This document shows, piece by piece, positions 1 through 7,270 of a DNA stretch of 7,589 bases (position 1 is the stretch's first letter; each line of letters opens with the position of its first letter). The translations under genes were made by a program, and so were the position numbers. The notes below the pieces were generated by a model. That model saw only the letters and a program-made list of their open reading frames with translations. It searched no databases and had not been told where the DNA came from. The stretch is from an uncultured Collinsella sp. (GTDB lineage: Bacteria; Actinomycetota; Coriobacteriia; Coriobacteriales; Coriobacteriaceae), in assembly GCA_900547835.1 (NCBI GenBank), contig URIJ01000102.1, positions 1 through 7,589 of the forward strand, given 5' to 3'.

Positions 1-1293
1 AACGTTGGGCTGACGGTAGAGCACGCTTATAAGATTGGCCGTTTTGTGGGCTGGTATTACGGTGCCAACCGCAGTGCTAAGGCGCGCGTGATCGTGGGCA
101 AGGACACGCGTCGTTCGAGCTACATGTTCGAGGCGGCGCTGGTGAGCGGCCTGGTCGCGAGCGGTGCGGACGCCTATATGCTGCACGTGATCCCCACGCC
201 GGGCGTAGCGCATCAGACCGTGGAGGGCTGCTTCGATTGCGGCATCATGATCAGCGCGAGCCACAACCCGTTTTGCGATAACGGCATTAAGCTCGTCAAT
301 AGCGACGGTTTTAAGATGGACGAGGACGTACTGGAGCTCATCGAGGACTACGTCGATGGCAAGAGCGAGGTGCCGCTGGCCACGGGCAACCACATCGGCG
401 CCACGGTGGACTACATGCAGGGCCGCAACCGCTACATTGCCTCGCTCATCGCCAGCGCGAACTTTTCGCTGCAGGGCGTCAAGATCGGCATCGACTGCGC
501 CAACGGCTCGGCGTCCTCGGTGGCCAAGCCGGTGTTCGACGCGCTGGGCGCCGACGTGCGCGTGATCAATGCCGCGCCTGATGGTTTTAACATCAACGTC
601 GACTGCGGCTCCACGCATATGGAGCGTCTGCAGCGCCACGTGGTGGAGCAGGGCTTGGACGTGGGCTTTGCCTATGACGGCGATGCCGACCGCTGCCTGG
701 CCGTGGACGAGCGCGGCCGCGTGGTCGATGGCGACCAGATCCTGTACGTGTGCGGCGTGTACCTGAACAAGCACGGTCGCCTTTCGGGCGGTACCGTGGT
801 TCCGACGATTGCCAGCAACTTTGGCCTGATCAAGTCGTTGGAGCTTGCCGGCCTAAGTGCCGTGACCAGCGGTGTGGGCGACCGCCACGTGTATGCCAAG
901 ATGCGCGAGGGCGGTTACAGCCTGGGCGGCGAGCAGACGGGCCATACGATCTTTGGCGATATCGAGCGCACGGGCGACGGCATTATGACCTCGCTGCGCG
1001 TGATGGAAGTGATCCGCGCCGAGCGCGAGACGCTCTCGCAGCTCACGGCTCCGTGCAAGCTGCTACCGCAGGCGCAGGTGGCCGTGCGCGTGGCGGACAA
1101 GGACGCCGCGCTCGAGAACATGGGCGTGCAGAACGCCATCGCCGAGGCCGAGGCTGCGCTGGCAGGCGAGGGCCGCGTGCTCGTACGCAAGAGCGGAACC
1201 GAGTCGGTTATCCGCGTGCTGGCCGAGGCGCCCGACCAAGCATCCGCCGATGCCGCCATGAAGCGCATCGCCAACGCGCTGGAAGCTCTGTAA
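1..1293 (+). CDS. glmM: Phosphoglucosamine mutase GlmM, 5'-truncated by window edge
   Basis: Converts glucosamine-6-phosphate to glucosamine-1-phosphate in the cytoplasm, a step toward UDP-GlcNAc and peptidoglycan. The frame is open from base 1, so the start lies outside the window. The visible 430 residues against about 445 for the family suggest that only around 15 residues are missing. An internal GTG at 46 is not a credible start because the reading before it (NVGLTVEHAYKIGRF) matches the family N-terminus. All four phosphohexomutase signatures are present: ISASHNP (bases 250-270; the second serine, codon 259-261, is the phosphorylated catalytic residue), metal loop DGDADR (676-693), sugar loop GGEQTGHT (925-948), and phosphate loop RKSGTESVIR (1186-1215). 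The Gln in GGEQTGH favours GlmM over phosphomannomutase/phosphoglucomutase. The phosphate loop has K and S where many homologues have P (RPSGTEP). The gene is convergent with the downstream peptidase gene. Confidence 0.93.
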   Translation, partial: NVGLTVEHAYKIGRFVGWYYGANRSAKARVIVGKDTRRSSYMFEAALVSGLVASGADAYMLHVIPTPGVAHQTVEGCFDCGIMISASHNPFCDNGIKLVNSDGFKMDEDVLELIEDYVDGKSEVPLATGNHIGATVDYMQGRNRYIASLIASANFSLQGVKIGIDCANGSASSVAKPVFDALGADVRVINAAPDGFNINVDCGSTHMERLQRHVVEQGLDVGFAYDGDADRCLAVDERGRVVDGDQILYVCGVYLNKHGRLSGGTVVPTIASNFGLIKSLELAGLSAVTSGVGDRHVYAKMREGGYSLGGEQTGHTIFGDIERTGDGIMTSLRVMEVIRAERETLSQLTAPCKLLPQAQVAVRVADKDAALENMGVQNAIAEAEAALAGEGRVLVRKSGTESVIRVLAEAPDQASADAAMKRIANALEAL

Positions 1294-1299
1294 GGTAGT

Positions 1300-1325
1300 C
1301 ATTGGGGACGTTCTTAAACGACTAG
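1300..1325. repeat. Repeat-like string with GGGGACG motif (possible half of a dispersed palindrome)
   Basis: Seven bases after the glmM stop lies CATTGGGGACG followed by TTCTTAAACGACTAG. The GGGGACG heptamer (1304-1310) recurs at 1333-1339 and as its reverse complement CGTCCCC at 1359-1365, so it appears three times within 62 bases. The string ends in CTAG, itself a palindrome, as would be expected at the centre of a larger inverted repeat, but the matching second arm is absent here. I recall similar strings between genes in Coriobacteriia; that is memory, not a search. It could be a degraded REP-like element or chance. Confidence 0.3.
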
Positions 1326-1329
1326 GTGG

Positions 1330-1368
1330 AAAGGGGACGCTGCGGATTGGTTCCGCGGCGTCCCCTTT
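1330..1368. terminator. Bidirectional hairpin terminator between convergent glmM and peptidase genes
   Basis: AAAGGGGACGCTGCGG (1330-1345) pairs with CCGCGGCGTCCCCTTT (1353-1368) over 16 bp with a single G-U wobble and a 7-base loop (ATTGGTT). It sits 36 bases past the glmM stop and 22 bases past the peptidase stop on the other strand. The stem starts in AAA and ends in TTT, so each direction gives a short U-tail of three; the stem is strong but the tails are short. It fits a shared terminator for two genes that face each other. Confidence 0.8.
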
Positions 1369-1390
1369 GCGTTGGCGTGTCGGTTATGCC

Positions 1391-2965
1391 TTACAGCTCG
1401 TAGAGCGTGGTGAACTTGTCCTGCAGGTAGCTGCAGTAGTAGCGGGCATCGAACGACATGCCGCACGCGCCCTTTATGAGCTCCGGCGCGTCCTTGGCGC
1501 GGCCCCACTGCCAAATGTGCTCGCCCAGCCAGGCGCGGACGGGTGTCAGGTCGCCGCTCGCACAGGCGCCGTTGAGATCGACACCGTCGCGGCACATGGC
1601 CGGCACAAACATGGCGTCGTAGGCGCTGCCCAGCGCATACGTGGGGAAGTAGCCAAACGAGCCGCCGCTCCAGTGCGTATCCTGCAGACAGCCGCGCGTG
1701 TCGTCAGGAACGGGAATGCCCAGGTATTCGTCCATAAAGCGGTTCCAAAGCGCGGGGATGTCCTTGGCCGTGGCCTCGCCGGCAAACAGCATGCGCTCGA
1801 TCTCGTAGCGCACCATAACGTGCAGCGGATAGGTGAGCTCGTCGGCCTCGGTGCGGATCAGCGAAGGCTGCGCGATGTTCACGGCGTGGTAGAGCGTGTC
1901 CTCGTCGACGTCGCCGTAGACCTCGGGTGCGTGGCGGCGTAGCACCTCGAGCAGCGGTCCCATAAAGGCGCGGCTGCGACCCACGGTGTTCTCGAAAAAG
2001 CGGCTCTGGCTCTCGTGGATGCCCATGGAGGTGCCACCTTCAAGACAGGTGCGCGCATAGGCAGGATTGACGCCCAGCTCGTACATGGCGTGGCCCGCCT
2101 CGTGGATGATGCTGTAGACGTTGGAGATGCAGTCGTCCTCGTAGATGTGCGTCGCGATGCGCGCGTCGCCCACGGCAAAGCCCTCGCTAAACGGGTGCTC
2201 GGTAAAGGCAAGCGTGGTGTCGTTCAGGTCCAGGCCGACGAGCTTCATAAGGTCGAAGCTCATGGCGCGCTGGGCGGCCTCGGGCACGCGGGCGTGCAAA
2301 AAGTCGGCAGCGGGCTGCTGGCCGCGCTCGCCGATGGCGTGCACGAGCGGCACGACCGTCGCCTTGACCTCATCGCAAAACGCGTCGAAGCTCTTGGTGG
2401 AAAGGCCGCGCTCGTACTGGTCGAGCCAAACGTCGTATGGGTCGCGCTTGGGGTCCATGAGCTCGGCCTGATGCTTAAGTTGGGCGACGATTCTATCCAC
2501 ATAGGGCTCAAAACTCGCCCAGTCATTGGCCGTCTTGGCCTTGTGCCACACGGCGTCTGCCTCGCAGGTGAGCCTGGTCCAAGCCTCGGCCTCCTCGGTG
2601 GGGATGACGCTTGCCTCGCGCTGGTCGCGGCCGAGCACACGGATCTCGTCGAGCAGCTGCGGGTCGTCGATCTTGCCTCCGGCGACGGTCTCGCGTGCCA
2701 GCGAGCGTACGAGCTCAACGGACTTCTCGCTGGTCAGCAGCTTGTGATGTTCACCGGCAAGGGTGCCCATGGCATCGGCGCGCGCTGCGGCGCCGTTGGC
2801 GGGGGCAATGGTCGCGCCGTCAAACTCGGCAATCTTGAGCAGGTACTCGCGGGTCCACAGTTTGCCCTCGAGCTTGCGGAATTTTTTGACGGCCTTATCG
2901 ACCTTCATGCCTTTGGATGTCTTGCCCGCTGCAGGCTCGACCTTCTTATCGATTTTCTTTCCCAT
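1391..2965 (-). CDS. M32-family metallocarboxypeptidase (carboxypeptidase Taq type)
   Basis: A 524-residue zinc carboxypeptidase that should remove C-terminal residues from peptides in the cytoplasm; no signal peptide or membrane segment is seen. Family marks in order: HPFSEGFAVGDARI (257-270), zinc motif HEAGH (288-292; H288 and H292 ligands, E289 catalytic), HESQSR (317-322; E318 the likely third ligand), ADELTYPLH (374-382), YLGIPVPDD (414-422), and HWSGGSFGYFPTY (431-443). These are characteristic of M32. The start at 2965 has AAGGA six bases upstream. Family members are usually about 490-510 residues; the excess is a lysine-rich N-terminus (roughly residues 1-37) of unknown role. Met20 is a weaker alternative start. 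The gene stands alone, convergent with glmM and divergent from pheST, so no substrate or pathway can be read from context. No clear promoter was identified. Confidence 0.95.
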   Translation of the reverse strand: MGKKIDKKVEPAAGKTSKGMKVDKAVKKFRKLEGKLWTREYLLKIAEFDGATIAPANGAAARADAMGTLAGEHHKLLTSEKSVELVRSLARETVAGGKIDDPQLLDEIRVLGRDQREASVIPTEEAEAWTRLTCEADAVWHKAKTANDWASFEPYVDRIVAQLKHQAELMDPKRDPYDVWLDQYERGLSTKSFDAFCDEVKATVVPLVHAIGERGQQPAADFLHARVPEAAQRAMSFDLMKLVGLDLNDTTLAFTEHPFSEGFAVGDARIATHIYEDDCISNVYSIIHEAGHAMYELGVNPAYARTCLEGGTSMGIHESQSRFFENTVGRSRAFMGPLLEVLRRHAPEVYGDVDEDTLYHAVNIAQPSLIRTEADELTYPLHVMVRYEIERMLFAGEATAKDIPALWNRFMDEYLGIPVPDDTRGCLQDTHWSGGSFGYFPTYALGSAYDAMFVPAMCRDGVDLNGACASGDLTPVRAWLGEHIWQWGRAKDAPELIKGACGMSFDARYYCSYLQDKFTTLYEL

Positions 2966-2971
2966 ACCATA

Positions 2972-2976
2972 TCCTT
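2972..2976 (-). promoter_or_regulatory. Ribosome binding site of the M32 peptidase gene
   Basis: On the - strand AAGGA lies six bases before the ATG at 2965. It supports the long start that keeps the lysine-rich N-terminus; the next in-frame Met (residue 20) has only a weak AAAGG-like match. Confidence 0.6.
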
Positions 2977-3086
2977 GATCTCGTGAGCCGAGCGCCTCGG
3001 GTGGGCGCGCGGCCAGTTTGCACAGCTACCTGCCTTGTACCCAGCACGAACAAAACGGAACGCGGCGATACGCCCACACAATGTGG

Positions 3087-3092
3087 TATCCT
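3087..3092 (+). promoter_or_regulatory. Possible -10 box of the pheST promoter
   Basis: TATCCT lies 12 bases upstream of the first paired base of the T-box leader (3104), where a -10 element would be expected. I do not see a convincing -35 box at 16-18 bases upstream (TTGTAC at 3035-3040 is too far), so the assignment rests mainly on position. Confidence 0.35.
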
Positions 3093-3103
3093 ATAGCCCA
3101 ATG

Positions 3104-3384
3104 CGTTGACGGAGAGGGTTTTGCCCGCCGCGTCGCCGGCAAGAGAGGGAAGGTCATGGGCTGCAAGCCTTCCTGCGGTGGCAAGGGCCAAGCGTTCACT
3201 CCCGAGCAGCGACCTCAACGGGCGCGCGGCCAGCGGCGGCGAAGCCCCAGTAGGGAAGCCGTGAGCCTCGCGATAAGGGGCGCAGAGTGGGCACGGCGGG
3301 CCAGACATCCGCCGGGTCAAACAAGGTGGTACCGCGGAATTCAACCGTCCTTGGGCAATGTACATGCCCGAGGACGGTTTTTTT
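3104..3384 (+). ncRNA. T-box riboswitch, tRNA-Phe specific, transcription-terminating type
   Basis: Leader RNA that senses uncharged tRNA-Phe and controls pheST. Stem I base CGTTG (3104-3108) pairs with CAGCG (3207-3211). The conserved AGAGAG (3142-3147) precedes the distal stem GGAAGG/CCTTCC (3148-3153/3168-3173), which carries GGCTGCAAG in its loop region. The specifier is TTC (3195-3197), a Phe codon, followed by a purine as is usual. Stem III is CGGCGG/CCGCCG (3294-3299/3309-3314). The T-box core AAGGTGGTACCGCGG (3323-3337) has bulge UGGU (3327-3330), complementary to an ACCA tRNA end, as expected for discriminator A73 in tRNA-Phe. Antiterminator pairs: CAAGG (3322-3326) with CCTTG (3349-3353), and GCGG (3334-3337) with CCGT (3345-3348). 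The same CCGTCCTTG is the 5' arm of the terminator, so the two folds exclude each other. The gene 87 bases downstream, pheS, agrees with the specifier. The middle (stem II region, about 3212-3293) was not resolved. Confidence 0.93.
3344..3384 (+). terminator. Regulated intrinsic terminator of the pheS T-box leader
   Basis: ACCGTCCTTGGGCA (3344-3357) pairs with TGCCCGAGGACGGT (3365-3378) over 14 bp with one G-U wobble and a 7-base loop, followed by a run of seven T ending at 3384. Its 5' arm is shared with the antiterminator, so it forms when tRNA-Phe is charged and the antiterminator is not stabilised. Confidence 0.93.
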
Positions 3385-3460
3385 ATTACCGAACCGGGCC
3401 GCGTTTTCACAACGCCAGACGGCGGCAGCCGCCTCGGCAAACGGAGAGCGCGAGAGACGA

Positions 3461-3466
3461 AAGGGA
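3461..3466 (+). promoter_or_regulatory. Ribosome binding site fixing the pheS start
   Basis: AAGGGA lies four bases before the ATG at 3471. The pheS frame happens to be open back to 3018 through the T-box, but this site, together with homology beginning at MSLIDDLVKL, places the true start at 3471. Confidence 0.7.
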
Positions 3467-3470
3467 AGAC

Positions 3471-4547
3471 ATGAGTCTGATTGATGATCTGGTCAAACTC
3501 GAGGAAGAGGCCAAGGAGCTCGTCGCAGGCGCCGACGACGCAGCCAAGCTCGAGGCTGCGCGCGTTGAGCTGCTCGGCCGCAAGGGCCGCATCACCGGCC
3601 TGATGCGCATGATGGGCAAGCTCGCCCCCGAGGATCGTCCCGTGATGGGCAAGCGCGCCAACGAGATGCGCCAGCTGATTGAGGGCATGCTCGACGAGCG
3701 CAACACCGAGATGAAGGCCGCCGCCCTCAAGCGCGCACTGGAGCACGACGCCGTCGACATCACGCTGCCGGGCATCCGTCCGCAGATCGGCCACCAGCAC
3801 CTGATCAAGCAGATCATCGAGGAGGCCGAGGACATCTTCTGCGGCATCGGCTACACCGTCGAGTCCGGTCCCATGGTCGACACCTCTTACTACAACTTCA
3901 CCGCGCTCAACGCCCCCATGGATCACCCGAGCCGCTCGGCCCGCGATACCTTCTACGTGGTCGACAACAACCCCGGCAGCGTCGCGCACCCCGAGGCTCA
4001 CGCCCACGGCGAGTCCGACGTGCTGCTGCGCACCCAGACCTCGGGCGTGCAGATCCACACCATGGAGTCGCAGAAGCCGCCCATCTATATGATTTGCCCG
4101 GGCACCGTCTATCGTCCCGACACGGCCGACGCCTGCCACCTGCCGCAGTTCAACCAGATCGAGGGCCTGGTCGTCGACGAGGGCATCACCTTTGGCGACC
4201 TTAAGGGCACGCTCGACTACTTTGTTAAGTGCATGTTTGGCGAGGATCGCAAGACGCGTTACCGCCCGCACTTCTTCCCCTTCACCGAGCCGAGCTGTGA
4301 GGTGGACGTGAGCTGCCACGTCTGCGGCGGCAAGGGCTGCAACTTCTGCAAGCACAGCGGTTGGATCGAGATCCTGGGCTGCGGCATGGTCGACCCCAAC
4401 GTCCTGATCAACTGTGGCATCGACCCCGAGAAGTACACCGGCTTCGCCTTTGGCATTGGCGCCGAGCGCGTCGCGGCCCTGCGCTACGACCTGCCGGATC
4501 TGCGAACCCTGATGACGGGCGATATGCGCTTCTTAAATCAGTTCTAG
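3471..4547 (+). CDS. pheS: Phenylalanyl-tRNA synthetase alpha subunit
   Basis: Catalytic subunit of the alpha2-beta2 class II synthetase that charges tRNA-Phe. It has 358 residues, slightly longer than the 327-345 common in the family. The N-terminal ~90 residues form the charged helical coiled-coil region that contacts tRNA. The catalytic domain follows: motif 1 around GHQHLIKQIIEEAEDIF (107-123), the RTQTSGVQIHTM segment (187-198), motif 2 near GTVYRPDTADACHLPQFNQ (211-229), RPHFFPFTEPSCEVDV (265-280), and motif 3 GFAFGIGAERVAALRY (324-339). A326 is at the position of the Ala that shapes the Phe pocket in E. coli PheS (A294). A CxxC-x4-CxxC cluster (C282, C285, C290, C293) resembles the small knuckle found in Firmicutes-type PheS. 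It is transcribed after the Phe T-box and followed by pheT across an unusually long 161-base spacer. Confidence 0.97.
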   Translation: MSLIDDLVKLEEEAKELVAGADDAAKLEAARVELLGRKGRITGLMRMMGKLAPEDRPVMGKRANEMRQLIEGMLDERNTEMKAAALKRALEHDAVDITLPGIRPQIGHQHLIKQIIEEAEDIFCGIGYTVESGPMVDTSYYNFTALNAPMDHPSRSARDTFYVVDNNPGSVAHPEAHAHGESDVLLRTQTSGVQIHTMESQKPPIYMICPGTVYRPDTADACHLPQFNQIEGLVVDEGITFGDLKGTLDYFVKCMFGEDRKTRYRPHFFPFTEPSCEVDVSCHVCGGKGCNFCKHSGWIEILGCGMVDPNVLINCGIDPEKYTGFAFGIGAERVAALRYDLPDLRTLMTGDMRFLNQF

Positions 4548-4561
4548 TCCCGGCGGCTTTC

Positions 4562-4646
4562 CCAAGCACCGCACCTTGCCTTTCAATCGTCGGTTGCGTA
4601 CCTAAGTACGCGGCCCTCCTCTTTCAAGGCAATCTGCGGCACTTGG
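4562..4646. repeat. Long imperfect palindrome in the pheS-pheT spacer
   Basis: Nested pairings fold most of the spacer into one hairpin: CCAAG (4562-4566) with CTTGG (4642-4646); CCGCA (4569-4573) with TGCGG (4635-4639); TTGCCTT (4576-4582) with AAGGCAA (4626-4632); then, inside a 9/10-base internal loop, GGTTGCGTAC (4592-4601) with GTACGCGGCC (4606-4615), 10 bp including two G-U pairs around a CTAA loop. It may extend outward (GGCTTTCC near 4555 against GGAAAACC near 4645). There is no T-run, so it is not a classic terminator. It could be an inserted palindromic repeat, an RNA-processing or stability hairpin, or a regulator of pheT translation; the sequence alone does not decide. Confidence 0.6.
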
Positions 4647-4692
4647 AAAACCCGTCTCCGTTGCAGTTTTCCGGCTCAAAGCCGCATTTATG

Positions 4693-4699
4693 AAAGGAG
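4693..4699 (+). promoter_or_regulatory. Ribosome binding site of pheT
   Basis: AAAGGAG lies nine bases before the ATG at 4709. It is a near-complete anti-16S match, so pheT has its own strong translation start rather than relying on coupling to pheS. Confidence 0.8.
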
Positions 4700-4708
4700 A
4701 CCAGTTAG

Positions 4709-7162
4709 ATGCGCGTTTCTTACGACTGGCTCAAGACCATGATCGATATTCCGGAGGATCCCAAGACCCTTTCGGACGAATATATCCGTACCGGTACCGA
4801 GGTCGAGGCGATCGACACCGTGGGCGAGTCCTTCGACCACGTGGTGACCGCCAAGGTGCTCACCAAGACCCCGCACCCCGATAGCGACCACATGTATGTG
4901 TGCTCGGTCGATGTGGGCGACAAGAATCTCGACGCCGACGGTAACCCCGCTCCGCTGCAGATCGTCTGCGGCGCGCAGAACTTCGAGGCCGGCGACCACA
5001 TCGTCACGGCCATGATTGGCGCCGTGCTTCCCGGCGACGTCAAGATCAAGAAGAGCAAGCTTCGCGGCGTCGTGTCCATGGGCATGAACTGCTCCGCGCG
5101 CGAGCTCGGCCTGGGCGGCGACCACTCCGGCATCATGATCCTGCCCGAGGATACGCCCTGCGGCATGCCGTTTGCCGAGTATGTGGGCTCGAGCGACACC
5201 GTGCTCGACTGCGAGATCACGCCCAACCGTCCCGATTGCCTGTCCATGATCGGCATGGCCCGCGAGACCGGCGCCATCTTCGACCGCGATTTCCACGTTG
5301 AGCTGCCCGCCATCAAGGCGGAGACCGGCCGCGCGACCGACGACGAGCTTTCCGTCGAGATCGCCGACGAGGGCCTGTGCGACCGCTACGTCGCCCGCAT
5401 CGTGCGTAACGTGAAGGTCGGCCCGTCGCCCGACTGGATGGTCAAGCGCCTCAACGCCCTGGGCGTGCGCCCGCACAACAACATCGTCGACATCACCAAC
5501 TACGTGATGATGCTCACCGGTCAGCCGCTGCACGCCTTTGACCTGGACACCTTTGCCGAGCGCGATGGCCACCGTCGTGTGGTGGTTCGCGCCGCCCAGC
5601 AGGACGAGAAGTTCACGACGCTCGACGGCGAGGAGCGCGTGCTCGACGCCGGCATGGGCCTCATCACCGACGGCGAGCGCCCCGTGGCGCTGGCCGGCGT
5701 TATGGGCGGCATGGATTCCGAGATCGAGGACGACACCGTCGACGTGATGGTCGAGAGCGCCTGCTTCAACGCCGGTCGCACCTCGCACACCAGCCGCGAC
5801 CTTTCGCTGATCTCCGACGCCTCCATTCGCTTTGAGCGCCAGGTCGACGAGACCGGCTGCGTGGATGTCGCCAACGTTACCTGCGCGCTCATCGAGGAGA
5901 TCGCCGGCGGCGAGGTTGCTCCCGGCTATGTCGACGTTTTCCCCGCGCCCAAGACCATCGACAGCATCAAGCTGCGCCTGGCCCGCGTGCACGCCATCTG
6001 CGGTGCCGACATCGAGCCCGACTTTATCGAGCGTTCGCTCACCCGCCTGGGCTGCACCGTCGAGCGTGACGGCGAGGACTTTATGGTCACTCCGCCGAGC
6101 TTCCGCCCCGACCTGCCGCGCGAGATCGATCTGATCGAGGAGGTCCTGCGCCTGTGGGGCATGGGCCGCGTGACGGCGACCATCCCGGCTGCCAAGAACC
6201 ACATCGGCGGCCTGACCCGCGAGCAGAAGCTCACCCGTAAGGTCGGCGAGATCCTGCGCGCCTGCGGCCTCAACGAGACCACGACCTTTGGCTTTGCCGC
6301 CCCGGGCGACCTGGAGAAGATCGGTATGTCCACCGAGGGCCGCGGTTGCCCCGTGGTGCTCATGAACCCGCTGGTGGCCGAGCAGACCGAGATGCGTCGT
6401 TCGCTGCTGCCGGGCTTGCTGCAATCCGTTGCCTATAACGAGGCCCACGGCACGCCCAACGTGCACCTGTACGAGGTCGGCAGCCTGTTCCACGGTCGCG
6501 AGAACGCCAGCCTGCCCAAGGAGACCAAGTCCGTGGCGGGTGTGCTCTCGGGCCAGTGGAGCGAGCAGTCCTGGAACATGAAGTACCGTAAGCTGCGCTT
6601 CTTCTTTGGCAAGGGCATTGTCGAGGAGCTGCTCGCCCAGCTGCGCATCGAGAAGGTTCGCTTCCGTCCCGTCGAGGGCGAGGGCTACGCTTTCTTGCAG
6701 CCGGGTCGTGCGGCCGAGGTTCTGTCCGGCGGAACCGTGCTGGGCTGGGTCGGCGAGATTCACCCCGAGGCGCGCGAAGCGATGGGCATCGATGAGGTCG
6801 TCGTTGCCTTTGAGCTCGACTTGGACAAGCTGATCAAGGGCGCCCGCAACCAGGAGAACTATCGCGAGTTCTCGCAGTACCCGGCCGTTGAGCACGACCT
6901 CGCTATCGTGGTTGACAACACTGTGACCTGCGAGGATCTTGAGCGTCGTATTACGAGTGCCGGCGGCAAGCTGCTCGAGGGCGTGCGCCTGTTCGATGTC
7001 TACCGCGATCCGGTCCGCATCGGCAAGGGTAAGAAATCCATGGCCTTTGCGCTTACGTATCGCTCCGACGACCACACGCTCACCAGCGAAGAGGTCGAAA
7101 AGGCGCACCAGAAGATCGTCACCAAGGTGTGCAAGGGCGTAAACGGCGAGGTCCGCGGCTAG
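4709..7162 (+). CDS. pheT: Phenylalanyl-tRNA synthetase beta subunit
   Basis: Partner of PheS; binds tRNA-Phe and hydrolyses mischarged Tyr-tRNA-Phe. It has 817 residues, normal for full-length bacterial PheT (about 790-820). Domains in order: N-terminal MRVSYDWLKT; EMAP-II-like tRNA-binding domain about 39-150 (PHPDSDHMYVCSVDVG, IVCGAQNFEAGD, SKLRGVVSMGMNCSARELGL); B3/B4 editing domain about 215-390 (RPHNNIVDITNYVMMLTGQP at 254-273, ALAGVMGG at 327-334, DASIRFERQVD at 370-380); B5 about 412-485 (SFRPDLPREIDLIEEVLRLWG at 464-484); catalytic-like core about 490-705 (MNPLVAEQTEMRRSLLPGLL, LYEVGSLF); C-terminal anticodon-binding FDX-ACB fold about 718-815 (YPAVEHDLAIVVD, LFDVYRD, SMAFALTYR). No frameshift or missing domain is seen. 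It is second in the T-box-controlled operon; a terminator follows 108 bases after the stop. Confidence 0.97.
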   Translation: MRVSYDWLKTMIDIPEDPKTLSDEYIRTGTEVEAIDTVGESFDHVVTAKVLTKTPHPDSDHMYVCSVDVGDKNLDADGNPAPLQIVCGAQNFEAGDHIVTAMIGAVLPGDVKIKKSKLRGVVSMGMNCSARELGLGGDHSGIMILPEDTPCGMPFAEYVGSSDTVLDCEITPNRPDCLSMIGMARETGAIFDRDFHVELPAIKAETGRATDDELSVEIADEGLCDRYVARIVRNVKVGPSPDWMVKRLNALGVRPHNNIVDITNYVMMLTGQPLHAFDLDTFAERDGHRRVVVRAAQQDEKFTTLDGEERVLDAGMGLITDGERPVALAGVMGGMDSEIEDDTVDVMVESACFNAGRTSHTSRDLSLISDASIRFERQVDETGCVDVANVTCALIEEIAGGEVAPGYVDVFPAPKTIDSIKLRLARVHAICGADIEPDFIERSLTRLGCTVERDGEDFMVTPPSFRPDLPREIDLIEEVLRLWGMGRVTATIPAAKNHIGGLTREQKLTRKVGEILRACGLNETTTFGFAAPGDLEKIGMSTEGRGCPVVLMNPLVAEQTEMRRSLLPGLLQSVAYNEAHGTPNVHLYEVGSLFHGRENASLPKETKSVAGVLSGQWSEQSWNMKYRKLRFFFGKGIVEELLAQLRIEKVRFRPVEGEGYAFLQPGRAAEVLSGGTVLGWVGEIHPEAREAMGIDEVVVAFELDLDKLIKGARNQENYREFSQYPAVEHDLAIVVDNTVTCEDLERRITSAGGKLLEGVRLFDVYRDPVRIGKGKKSMAFALTYRSDDHTLTSEEVEKAHQKIVTKVCKGVNGEVRG

Positions 7163-7270
7163 GTCCTGCGCCGGATATGGGCCAGCGTCGGCTGCCGCCG
7201 AGTCTTACGTGACTGCTGTTTTCGGTATAAGGCACCGTTGAGCCTGCATATATGACACGCGCATTACATA

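Noticed and set aside
2015..2986. A 323-codon open frame on the + strand opposite the M32 peptidase gene
   Set aside because: Antisense shadow of a gene with clear catalytic motifs; no supporting ribosome site or recognisable domain.
3018..3470. In-frame upstream extension of pheS through the leader (would give 509 residues)
   Set aside because: It would translate the T-box and its terminator. Family homology and the AAGGGA site both begin the protein at 3471.
2946..4355. A 469-codon open frame on the - strand opposite pheS and the T-box
   Set aside because: It is a shadow of pheS running through the riboswitch and overlapping the peptidase start; the composition is non-protein-like and no family motif is seen.
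4688..7108. An 806-codon open frame on the - strand opposite pheT
   Set aside because: It mirrors pheT, whose GC-ending codons remove stops on the opposite strand. The product is a low-complexity mix rich in A, G, V, L, D and H with no recognisable domain, while pheT has every family domain.
7188..7201. TCGGC/GCCGA hairpin soon after pheT as a terminator
   Set aside because: The stem is only 5 bp and no T-run follows. The 12-bp stem with TTTT at 7271-7304 is the better candidate.
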